A stretch of 5,072 bases of DNA. Origin: Candidatus Cloacimonadota bacterium (lineage in GTDB: Bacteria > Cloacimonadota > Cloacimonadia > Cloacimonadales > Cloacimonadaceae). The stretch is from NCBI GenBank assembly GCA_012519465.1, contig JAAYQD010000194.1, forward strand, positions 1-5,072. Direction: 5' to 3'. The position numbers and the translations under genes were made by a program. A model generated the notes under the pieces. That model ran no database searches and was not told where the DNA came from. It was given only the letters and a program-made list of their open reading frames with translations. Numbering within the stretch: position 1 is the first letter of the stretch; every line of letters starts with the position of its first letter. Below are positions 1 to 5,072 of this stretch, one piece after another.

Positions 1-2
1 TA

Positions 3-491
3 GATATCGAAACCACCTGCAATATGGGCATCATCGAGGGCGGGGTTGCCACCAATATCGTGCCCAACAAGGTGATCATCCACGGCGAGGCGCGCAGCCA
101 CAATGCTGCCAAGCTGGAGCAGGTGACCGCCGATATCAAAAACTCTGTGGAGCAAGTGGTGTTGCGCCATCAATTTGCCCATGGCAAGGCATCATTTGAA
201 TTCAGAAGCCAGCGGGAATACGATTCCTTTAGCATCCCGGAAGATCATCCGGTGCTTTCCCTGGCAATGGCAGCCTTGGCAAAGTTGGATATCCCCGCTT
301 TGGTGCAAAAAGGCGGAGGCGGCAGCGATGCCAACATCATCAACGCAGCCGGTCCCACCATCCTGATCTGTGGCACGGGGATGAACAAAGTGCATACGGT
401 GCATGAGGATATCCTGGTGAGCGAGCTGTATCGCGGGGCGGATTTTGTGCAGACCCTGATCACAATTCATGCGCAAGGTGCGGAGGGCTAA
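3..491 (+). CDS. M20-family metallopeptidase, PepT-like (3' part only)
   Basis: This is the C-terminal 162 residues of a zinc peptidase. The reading frame is open to the left edge, so the start lies outside the window; the ATG at 24 is internal. Visible residues 13-21 (GGVATNIVP) and 28-32 (GEARS) match the end of the lid/dimerisation domain of PepT-like M20 enzymes. Residues 104-111 (GGGGSDAN) and 124-132 (GTGMNKVHT) match the second part of the catalytic domain, where the His of KVHT should be the C-terminal metal ligand. Known relatives are cytoplasmic aminopeptidases acting on short peptides. Although it sits beside dapB and dapF it does not look like DapE (succinyl-DAP desuccinylase), which is also M20 but normally shows GTSD and a different histidine context. 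The TAA stop directly abuts the dapB ATG, implying one transcript. The family is clear; the substrate is inferred. Confidence 0.88.
   Translation, partial: DIETTCNMGIIEGGVATNIVPNKVIIHGEARSHNAAKLEQVTADIKNSVEQVVLRHQFAHGKASFEFRSQREYDSFSIPEDHPVLSLAMAALAKLDIPALVQKGGGGSDANIINAAGPTILICGTGMNKVHTVHEDILVSELYRGADFVQTLITIHAQGAEG
482..487 (+). promoter_or_regulatory. Ribosome binding site of dapB
   Basis: GGAGGG lies inside the last codons of the peptidase gene, four bases before the dapB ATG. It supports the start at 492 and independent loading of ribosomes despite the zero-base gene junction. Confidence 0.7.
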
Positions 492-1238
492 ATGCTGCGC
501 CTCGGCTTGATTGGATATGGCAAAATGGGCAAAATGATAGCCCACTTGGCAGAAAGCAAGGGGTGCCGGGTGGTGGCAATCATAGATCCAGAAGACCCCC
601 AGTACCCTTCCCGTATCAATCCGGAAGAGCTGAAAGACGTGGATGTGTGCCTGGAATTTACCCATCCCGATGCCGTGATAGACAATGTGACCCAGCTGGC
701 AGCCCTCCACAAGAAGATTGTGATTGGCACCACCGGCTGGAACGACCGCCTGGAGGAGGTGCGCCAGCTTGCCACCCGCCATCAGACGGGAATCATCTAT
801 GCGGCAAACTTTTCCATTGGGATGAATCTCTTTAACCGCATCGTGGCTTATGCAACGCAGCTGATAGATAAATTCCCCGAATATGACGTGTGGGGTATGG
901 AAATGCATCACAATCAAAAGGCAGACAGCCCCTCGGGAACCGCCATCCAACTGGCAAATACCGTGTTGGCAAACCATTCCGGCAAGACCCAAGCTGTGTA
1001 TGACACCCTTTATAGACGCATCCAGCCCCATGAATTGCATTTTGCCAGCATCAGGGGCGGAAGCGTGCCCGGTTTGCATCAGGTGGGCTATGACTCCCAG
1101 GCGGATAGCATCACCCTTGCGCACAACGTGAGGGATCGAGCCTGTCTGGCACTGGGAGCTTTGGAAGCAGCCCTGTGGATACATGAAAGGCAGGGGTTTT
1201 ATAGCTTTAATGAGATGATGGACGCCCGTTTATGCTGA
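492..1238 (+). CDS. dapB: 4-hydroxy-tetrahydrodipicolinate reductase
   Basis: DapB reduces 4-hydroxy-tetrahydrodipicolinate to tetrahydrodipicolinate with NAD(P)H in the cytoplasmic lysine/DAP pathway. The 248-residue protein begins with a Rossmann nucleotide loop (GYGKMG, 8-13). GTTGW at 79-83 and ANFSIGMN at 105-112 are family signatures. The catalytic block at 137-150 contains E137, H139, H140, K143, D145 and SGT, matching the E-x-H-H-x-x-K-x-D-x-P-S-G-T pattern of the family. RGG at 188-190 followed by H196 completes the C-terminal part. It is shorter than the E. coli enzyme (273 residues) but no motif is missing. An acidic residue (D32) at the end of the second strand would favour NADH over NADPH, which is inference. 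The start is fixed by the Rossmann loop position and an upstream GGAGGG. The 3' end overlaps dapF by 7 bases. Confidence 0.97.
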   Translation: MLRLGLIGYGKMGKMIAHLAESKGCRVVAIIDPEDPQYPSRINPEELKDVDVCLEFTHPDAVIDNVTQLAALHKKIVIGTTGWNDRLEEVRQLATRHQTGIIYAANFSIGMNLFNRIVAYATQLIDKFPEYDVWGMEMHHNQKADSPSGTAIQLANTVLANHSGKTQAVYDTLYRRIQPHELHFASIRGGSVPGLHQVGYDSQADSITLAHNVRDRACLALGALEAALWIHERQGFYSFNEMMDARLC

Positions 1239-2017
1239 TTGAATTTTCCAAGATGCAGGCGCAGGGTAACGATTTTGTGATCGTGGACCTGATGGATGGC
1301 AGTGCTTTGCCACCCCGGGTGGAGGAGTTGGCAGAGGCTATTTGTGACAGACGCTTTGGCGTGGGCGCAGATGGTCTGGTGTTTCTGCTGGATGATCCGG
1401 CTGCCGATTTTCGCATGAGAATCTACAATTCGGATGGTTCCCTGGCGATGATGTGTGGCTCTGCCTTGCGCTGTTGCGCCTGGCTGGGGGCGGTAAAACT
1501 TGATAAAGATGAATTGCTGATAGCCACCGAAAGCGGCATGCGCAGTGCATGGCTAAGCCATCCGGTGGTATATGCCAATCTGGGCAAGGCAGAAATCCTG
1601 GGTACGGAAACAGAAATATCCGGCATCAAAGGAAGCGTGGTGGACGTGGGAAACCTGCATTTTATCAGCTGGTGGGAATCCTTGGAATCCAATCCCCACC
1701 TGCAGTATGGCGGCAGCATCGAAGAGGAATCGCTGCAGCATTTTCCTCAAGGAGTGAATGCCATGTTTGCCAAGGTGATCAGCCCACAACAGCTGGATCT
1801 GAAAATATGGGAACGGGGCTGCGGAGCCACTCTGGCTTGTGGTACCGGTGCTGTTTCCACCGTGAAGGCAGGCATCAATCAAGGCCTCTTGGAGGGCCAA
1901 ATCAAGGTGAATATGCCCGGCGGTAGCGTGAGCGTGAGCCAAACAGCAGATCATGATCTGATTTTGGGTGGCGGCGTGGAAGAAGTATTTAGGGGAGTGT
2001 ATCCATGGAAGATTTAG
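1232..2017 (+). CDS. dapF: Diaminopimelate epimerase, divergent motifs
   Basis: DapF interconverts LL- and meso-DAP without a cofactor, using two cysteines as acid and base; meso-DAP feeds peptidoglycan and lysine. The 261-residue protein keeps both: C75 and C203 (ACGTG, 202-206). By spacing, the E. coli substrate-binding residues map to N13 (GND), N66, N141, N176, E194 and R195 (ERG, 194-196). RRFGVGADG at 40-48 and MPGG at 228-231 are also family-like. Oddities are CGSALR at 75-80 where most family members have CGNGxR, GNLH at 140-143 instead of GNPH, and KMQAQGND instead of KMHGxGND. Because the cysteines and the N176-E194-C203 spacing match, I expect an active enzyme. The ATG at 1232 gives the canonical N-terminus (F-x-K-M about five residues in). 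It overlaps dapB by 7 bases and the next gene by 13, with only a weak ribosome site, so translation is probably coupled. Confidence 0.95.
   Translation: MLIEFSKMQAQGNDFVIVDLMDGSALPPRVEELAEAICDRRFGVGADGLVFLLDDPAADFRMRIYNSDGSLAMMCGSALRCCAWLGAVKLDKDELLIATESGMRSAWLSHPVVYANLGKAEILGTETEISGIKGSVVDVGNLHFISWWESLESNPHLQYGGSIEEESLQHFPQGVNAMFAKVISPQQLDLKIWERGCGATLACGTGAVSTVKAGINQGLLEGQIKVNMPGGSVSVSQTADHDLILGGGVEEVFRGVYPWKI
1991..1997 (+). promoter_or_regulatory. Ribosome binding site of the RodZ-like gene
   Basis: AGGGGAG lies seven bases before the ATG at 2005, inside the end of dapF. It decides the start of the downstream gene in favour of the 13-base overlap. Confidence 0.7.
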
Positions 2018-2640
2018 GTAAATATCTCAAAGAATTTCGTGAAGAAAAAGGTATAGAATACATCACGGTCTATAGCGATATCCGCTTGCGTGAAGAGCAG
2101 GTGAAGATGATGGAGGAAAACCGCTTTTTTGAGCTGGGACCATACGGAGTGGTGAAGGCAACGGTCTTCAACTATGCCCGCTATCTGGGAGCGGATCTGG
2201 ATGCCGTGATGAACGAGCTCAAAATCCTGGTTCCGGAGACCACCAAAAACCATCATAAACCTTCGCCTCCTGCCAAACAAAAGAAGATCATGCTCTCCAC
2301 CAATTTCCTGTGGTCCATCGGGATCATCATCTTTGTGCTGATCTTGGCAGGCATCCTCCTTCATGCCTACAAACAGGGCTGGCTGAAAACCCCGGAAATC
2401 CTCAAATCTTCACAAGCCGATACCCTGAAAGTGGAACCTGCCACAGCCCCCGAACCGGTGAAAGTGATGCCGGATAGCACCCGCCTCAGGATGCTGGAGC
2501 TGAACCAGGAAATCAACAAACGCAGCCAGGATAAGAATAAGACCAAATCCAACCCCAGCACCAAAACAAACCATCAGGATGATACGGATTATATCGATAA
2601 ATTTATGGGCGATAGCCCGATGAATGTGGAGGGGCAATAG
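2005..2640 (+). CDS. RodZ-like helix-turn-helix membrane protein
   Basis: The 211-residue protein has three parts. Residues 1-75 read like the Cro/CI-type helix-turn-helix found at the N-terminus of RodZ: LGKYLKEFREEKGI, then a helix, then FFELGPYG and FNYARYLGADLDAV, matching the usual 'x-x-L-P-G-x-V-x-x-x-F-x-x-x-Y-A-x-x-L-G' run. A Lys/Pro-rich linker (81-95) leads to one hydrophobic span at about 101-120 (FLWSIGIIIFVLILAGILLH). The rest (121-211) is a charged, Pro/Lys/Asp-rich, probably disordered tail. RodZ links the MreB cytoskeleton to wall synthesis, with the helix-turn-helix in the cytoplasm and the tail outside. This protein lacks the folded C-terminal beta domain of long RodZ proteins, so it is either a short RodZ or another membrane-anchored helix-turn-helix protein. 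Coupling to dapF fits a role in cell-wall growth, but that is inference. It is the last gene of the operon. Confidence 0.75.
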   Translation: MEDLGKYLKEFREEKGIEYITVYSDIRLREEQVKMMEENRFFELGPYGVVKATVFNYARYLGADLDAVMNELKILVPETTKNHHKPSPPAKQKKIMLSTNFLWSIGIIIFVLILAGILLHAYKQGWLKTPEILKSSQADTLKVEPATAPEPVKVMPDSTRLRMLELNQEINKRSQDKNKTKSNPSTKTNHQDDTDYIDKFMGDSPMNVEGQ

Positions 2641-2653
2641 GGCGGGCAAAATT

Positions 2654-2698
2654 ATGTTAGAAAGGCTATCTGGTCATGAGATCATGAGATTACTGTGA
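2654..2698 (+). pseudogene. Possible remnant of a classical hicA start
   Basis: A 14-codon frame reads MLERLSGHEIMRLL and then hits TGA and TAG in succession. The peptide resembles the first residues of classical HicA toxins, which commonly begin with a Leu-Ser-Gly-Lys/Arg-Glu-Val/Ile pattern followed by a basic residue and leucines. Nothing after the stops continues the HicA fold in this frame or, as far as I can see, the others. If real, it is the stub of a second toxin gene broken before or during arrival of the cassette downstream. The match is only about ten residues, so chance is a serious alternative. Confidence 0.25.
2674..2689 (+). repeat. Two tandem copies of an 8-base unit
   Basis: TCATGAGA occurs twice without a gap, about 50 bases before the -35 box of the downstream pair. 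It could be a regulator site or a simple slippage product. It overlaps the possible hicA remnant, where it encodes part of the HEIMR stretch. Confidence 0.5.
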
Positions 2699-2738
2699 TA
2701 GAAAGTATTACAAAGGAACCCAGAATGTGATTAAAGAG

Positions 2739-2771
2739 TTGACAGCTAATACTTATAAGGTATTGTATAAA
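2739..2771 (+). promoter_or_regulatory. Sigma70-like promoter of the toxin-antitoxin pair
   Basis: A perfect -35 box TTGACA (2739-2744) is followed after 16 bases by TATTGT (2761-2766), a 4/6 match to the -10 box. An overlapping TATAAA at 2766-2771 looks better as a sequence but would leave a 21-base spacer. The gap is AT-rich, and transcription would begin about 45-50 bases before the ATG at 2823. The box gives the pair its own promoter, separate from the dap operon. Confidence 0.5.
2748..2764. promoter_or_regulatory. Candidate operator: imperfect palindrome in the promoter
   Basis: AATAC (2748-2752) and GTATT (2760-2764) form a perfect inverted pair around TTATAAG, whose core CTTATAAG (2752-2759) is itself palindromic. 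The site fills the spacer and overlaps the proposed -10 box, so a protein bound here would block RNA polymerase. Toxin-antitoxin operons are usually repressed by their own antitoxin at such sites. The binding protein is unknown. Confidence 0.35.
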
Positions 2772-2811
2772 ATGAGTTTTGTATTTGTTTAAGAACGGTT
2801 TGAGATAAAAT

Positions 2812-2817
2812 AAGGAG
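2812..2817 (+). promoter_or_regulatory. Ribosome binding site of the 352-residue protein
   Basis: AAGGAG lies five bases before the ATG at 2823. It is the strongest ribosome site in the window and fixes this start. Confidence 0.75.
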
Positions 2818-2822
2818 ATATA

Positions 2823-3881
2823 ATGAGCAGACCGGAACACTTAATAAGGTTTGATTGGGAGTTTCAGGATAAGAACACCAAAAAAATACCTGCAGTCATT
2901 TTGGCTAAAACCCTTAATGCTGTTCAAAGAATTGTTAACATGATTGCAAATGAAATTGAAGGGCAACACGGTGGAGAAATAGACAGATTATCTCAGGAAC
3001 GTTCAGAAAAATATTTACTAAGTATTAAGGAGTTACGGGTGGGCTCTGCTCATGCAACTCTAGTTTTGGGAGACCCAAGTATAGACGCAGTAGCTCAAGA
3101 TGACTTGGACAAAGTCGCTTCAGGTTTCAAAAATCTAACTCAAGCAATTCAAGAACAAAATCATGAGTTAGTGGAAGATCTTTTTAGTAACAGAAGTAGA
3201 AAGATAAAAGCCCTTAGTGTCTATAAGGATATCATCCCAAACAGTAAAACAGGTATTAGATTAAAAGTAGGTGTAAATTCTGAAAAAATAGATTTTGATT
3301 CTGATAAGGCTACTCAGAATATTAACACTTTTATCCACAAAGAATACGAGCAGGAAGATTCAGTTATTGTTAAAGGAAAGCTCAACAGGCTTTCATTTGA
3401 CCATAATGAGTTTATGCTTTTTTATATCCCAAAAGGTAAGAACCTAAAAGCAAAATATACAGATGATTTTGAAGCTTTTCTTTTGCAACATCCACGGAAC
3501 TTAGTCCAGATAAGGTGCAAAGCTACAATTGACAGAAACAATAATATCACCAAGATATCTGAGGTATATTCGATGGATGATGTTGATCTATCTCCAATTT
3601 TGATTAAAAGTTTCGAATATGATGGACAGAGCTTCTTGATAAAAAAACCTATTGAACTATCTGTTTTCTTGGATGATTCTGAGCAACTGTATTGTGTTGT
3701 TGACGATAAGTTTGCCCTGAATGTGGCTGCTGAGACAAGAGAAGAATTAATTGAAGATATTTATGACAAACTTGCATTCATGTGGGATTTCTATATTGAG
3801 ACAATATCCGAGCCGTATCGTGAAGATGTGATTAATTTGCGAACCAACTTGTTGGGGTTTATGAAAAAAATCAATGAATAA
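2823..3881 (+). CDS. Unknown protein with HicB-like C-terminal domain (putative antitoxin)
   Basis: I do not recognise this 352-residue protein as a named family, but three regions can be read. Residues 1-140 are mostly helical with a short beta stretch: IPAVILAKTLNAVQRIVN (22-39) and ELRVGSAHATLVL (70-82) recall the N-terminal region of uncharacterised accessory proteins. Residues about 178-254 look like a small beta barrel: VIVKGKLNRLSFD, then the ATIDRNNNITKI strand pair. Residues about 276-346 resemble a HicB-type antitoxin fold: PIELSVFLDD (276-285), QLYCVVDD (288-295), the ETREELIEDI helix start (304-313), then FMWDFY (319-324). No signal peptide or membrane span is seen. No C-terminal DNA-binding domain follows, unlike many HicB proteins. 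The gene overlaps the HicA-like toxin gene by 8 bases, so it probably encodes the antitoxin that neutralises it. AT content is clearly higher than in the dap genes, suggesting transfer. The HicB reading is by eye. Confidence 0.6.
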   Translation: MSRPEHLIRFDWEFQDKNTKKIPAVILAKTLNAVQRIVNMIANEIEGQHGGEIDRLSQERSEKYLLSIKELRVGSAHATLVLGDPSIDAVAQDDLDKVASGFKNLTQAIQEQNHELVEDLFSNRSRKIKALSVYKDIIPNSKTGIRLKVGVNSEKIDFDSDKATQNINTFIHKEYEQEDSVIVKGKLNRLSFDHNEFMLFYIPKGKNLKAKYTDDFEAFLLQHPRNLVQIRCKATIDRNNNITKISEVYSMDDVDLSPILIKSFEYDGQSFLIKKPIELSVFLDDSEQLYCVVDDKFALNVAAETREELIEDIYDKLAFMWDFYIETISEPYREDVINLRTNLLGFMKKINE

Positions 3882-4149
3882 AGGTAAAATTACTCGCTCT
3901 CTAAAAAATAAAGGGTTTAAAGAAACCCGAAGTAAAAAACATTTACATTTTGTGTACCATGATTTAGAAGATAATCCTACGCCAATCATGACCCATATAA
4001 GCCACGGGTCAAAAAAAGACATTGGTGCTGCATTATTTTCGATGATGGCATCTCAGGTAAAGCTTACCAATGCTCAGTTTTCCCAATTTATTGATTGTGT
4101 GCTAACTCAAAAGCAGTATGAAAAAATATTAGAAGATCAATCACGTTAG
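3874..4149 (+). CDS. hicA: HicA-like toxin (putative mRNA interferase)
   Basis: HicA toxins are small double-stranded-RNA-binding-fold proteins that cleave mRNA with a conserved histidine; HicB neutralises them. This 91-residue protein starts with KITRSLKNKGFKET (5-18), the usual first helix and strand. KKHLHFVYH (21-29) follows, where H23 or H25 should be the catalytic His that classical HicA carries in a GSH motif. THISHGSKKDIG (40-51) precedes a helical extension with MASQVKLTNAQFSQFIDC (58-75) and a final QYEKIL helix (81-86). The ISHG block and this extension fit a longer HicA-like subfamily rather than the ~60-residue E. coli type. Its ATG lies inside the end of the 352-residue gene (ATGAATAA), with no good ribosome site, so translation is probably coupled. 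This would keep toxin below antitoxin. It converges with rhuM. The fold is fairly sure; toxic activity is inferred. Confidence 0.72.
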   Translation: MNKGKITRSLKNKGFKETRSKKHLHFVYHDLEDNPTPIMTHISHGSKKDIGAALFSMMASQVKLTNAQFSQFIDCVLTQKQYEKILEDQSR

Positions 4150-4260
4150 CTATCTTGTAACTGTGTTTTGGGTTATACACAATCTGACATAGATTAACTC
4201 TTAGCTCATTTCTCCTTGGCTAATTATTGGATCTCGTTATCTTTGTGTTTGGGTGGTGTT
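4150..4260. other. Intergenic gap between convergent genes
   Basis: This AT-rich gap separates the stop codons of the HicA-like gene and rhuM. The only hairpin I find is a 5-base stem TGTGT/ACACA (4162-4166 and 4177-4181) with a 10-base loop and no U-run, too weak to call a terminator. No small gene is seen on either strand. Confidence 0.6.
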
Positions 4261-5072
4261 TCATTTCTTTTTCCTGCGGGCTGCCACCAGCTTGGCGCTA
4301 TTTTGCAGGTCCTCTAGATAGCTTTTTTCAGCTTCTTGTTCTATATTGTGGCGGCGTTTTTCTGCAAACTGATGATAGGTGCTTTCTGCCAGTTCCTTTG
4401 CCTGATCGTGGGTGACCGGTCCCTTGCCGTCCAAAACAGGAAGCTCGTTATCGGCAAGGAACTTATCAAGATATATTTCCCATTCCCGGGTGTATATCTG
4501 CTGGCGGCGCAGCATTCTAAGCTCTGCGGTATCCAGCCACATCACTACGATGCGGTTGAGGATTTCTATTTCGAATTCATCCAAATAGTTTTTGGCAGTA
4601 GCCACGTCACCTATGCGCACCACAGAGCCTTTCCAGCTGGTAAGCCCCATATTGGGTTTGGAGATATCGGCACGCCGTGCCACAATCTCGGCAGCGGTTA
4701 AGCCAGTGGCGGCATAGTGCATTTTGTTTTGCATGGAGGCAAAGAAGTATTGAGTAGCATCGCCTTGGGGGTCATAATCCACTGCCATGGCAAAGATTTC
4801 CCTTACACGTGTATAAGCTCGTTTTTCGCTGGCACGGATATCACGGATGCGGGCAAGGAGTTCATCGAAGTAATCCAAAAAGGTGTTATTGCCCCTTAAG
4901 CGTTCATCATCCAAGGTAAAGCCCTTAACGATGTACTCTTTTAATCGTTCGGTAGCCCACTGACGAAATTCGATGCCCCTTGGAGAGCGTACCCGATATC
5001 CAATTGCCAGGATCATTTCCAGGTTATAATGCTCCACCGAACGGCTAACTTCTCTATTTGCTTCAGATTGAA
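4261..5072 (-). CDS. rhuM: RhuM-family protein (5' end outside the window)
   Basis: RhuM proteins are named after a gene of Salmonella pathogenicity island 3 and occur widely in accessory islands; their molecular role is not established. The 269 visible residues match the family along their length. NREVSRSVEHYNLEMILAIG is visible residues 5-24, followed by GYRVRS and EFRQWATERLKEYIVKGF (34-51). FFASMQNKMHYAATGLTAAEI (about 109-129), KPNMGLTSWKGS (138-149) and LNRIVVMWLDTAEL (171-184) are near-consensus. The C-terminus ends in a basic RRKKK tail. The frame stays open to the right edge, and relatives are about 330-345 residues, so perhaps 60-75 N-terminal residues are missing. The GTG at 5035-5037 in this frame lies within a conserved block and is not the start. 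Base composition is close to the dap genes, unlike the AT-rich pair it faces. Confidence 0.93.
   Translation of the reverse strand, partial: QSEANREVSRSVEHYNLEMILAIGYRVRSPRGIEFRQWATERLKEYIVKGFTLDDERLRGNNTFLDYFDELLARIRDIRASEKRAYTRVREIFAMAVDYDPQGDATQYFFASMQNKMHYAATGLTAAEIVARRADISKPNMGLTSWKGSVVRIGDVATAKNYLDEFEIEILNRIVVMWLDTAELRMLRRQQIYTREWEIYLDKFLADNELPVLDGKGPVTHDQAKELAESTYHQFAEKRRHNIEQEAEKSYLEDLQNSAKLVAARRKKK

Noticed and set aside
24..26. ATG as the start of the peptidase
   Set aside because: The frame continues upstream to the window edge and the ATG falls inside the conserved lid-domain strand, so it is internal.
192..1184. A 330-codon open frame on the minus strand across the peptidase and dapB
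   Set aside because: It is antisense to two genes with clear family motifs, is rich in His/Cys/Gln of the kind produced by reading codons backwards, and resembles no protein I know.
2607..2647. Hairpins GGGC-GATA-GCCC (2607-2618) and GCCCG/CGGGC (2615-2619, 2643-2647) as a terminator for the dap operon
   Set aside because: The first is only four pairs and inside the coding sequence; the second has a loop of more than 20 bases. Neither is followed by a T-run.
2688..2795. Open frame of about 34 codons in the gap before the 352-residue gene
   Set aside because: It has no ATG near its beginning and no ribosome site, overlaps the promoter, and its translation resembles nothing known; it is likely chance in AT-rich DNA.
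4147..4206. TTAGCT repeated at 4147-4152 and 4201-4206
   Set aside because: Six bases is too short in AT-rich DNA to support a repeat or attachment site.
5035..5037. GTG as the start of rhuM
   Set aside because: Family-like sequence (N-R-E-V-S-R) continues upstream in the same frame to the window edge; the codon encodes Val in a conserved block.
1..5072. CRISPR array, tRNA, rRNA or insertion sequence
   Set aside because: No regularly spaced repeats, cloverleaf-like segment, transposase motif or terminal inverted repeats were found on either strand.

Overview
The window comes from a bacterium that makes meso-diaminopimelate (DAP): it carries dapB and dapF side by side. It is not a recognisable model organism. 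The tightly packed operon, moderate GC and divergent DapF motifs would suit an uncultured anaerobe, for example a Cloacimonadota-like lineage, but that is only a guess because no taxonomic marker gene is present.

Left half (1-2640, + strand): four genes run without gaps. They are the 3' end of an M20-family peptidase resembling PepT, dapB (reductase), dapF (epimerase), and a RodZ-like gene encoding a helix-turn-helix domain, one membrane span and a charged tail. The stop of one gene abuts or overlaps the start of the next (0, 7 and 13 bases), so this is almost certainly one translationally coupled operon. Its theme is DAP/lysine supply and, by inference, cell-wall growth.

Middle (2641-4149, + strand): the composition turns AT-rich. 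A 182-base gap holds a possible hicA remnant (14 codons), a sigma70-like promoter and a palindrome inside that promoter. Then follow two genes overlapping by 8 bases. The first encodes a 352-residue protein of unknown overall function whose last ~75 residues read like a HicB-type antitoxin. The second encodes a 91-residue HicA-like toxin with a longer C-terminus than classical HicA. I read the pair as a toxin-antitoxin module in which the antitoxin domain sits at the end of a much larger protein. This is the most interesting part of the window.

Right end (4261-5072, - strand): a RhuM-family gene, convergent with the toxin gene and cut off at its 5' end by the window edge. Its composition returns towards that of the left half. 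RhuM genes are typical of accessory islands, so 2641 to the right edge looks like an accessory region next to a core biosynthetic operon. The 111 bases between toxin and rhuM show no convincing terminator.
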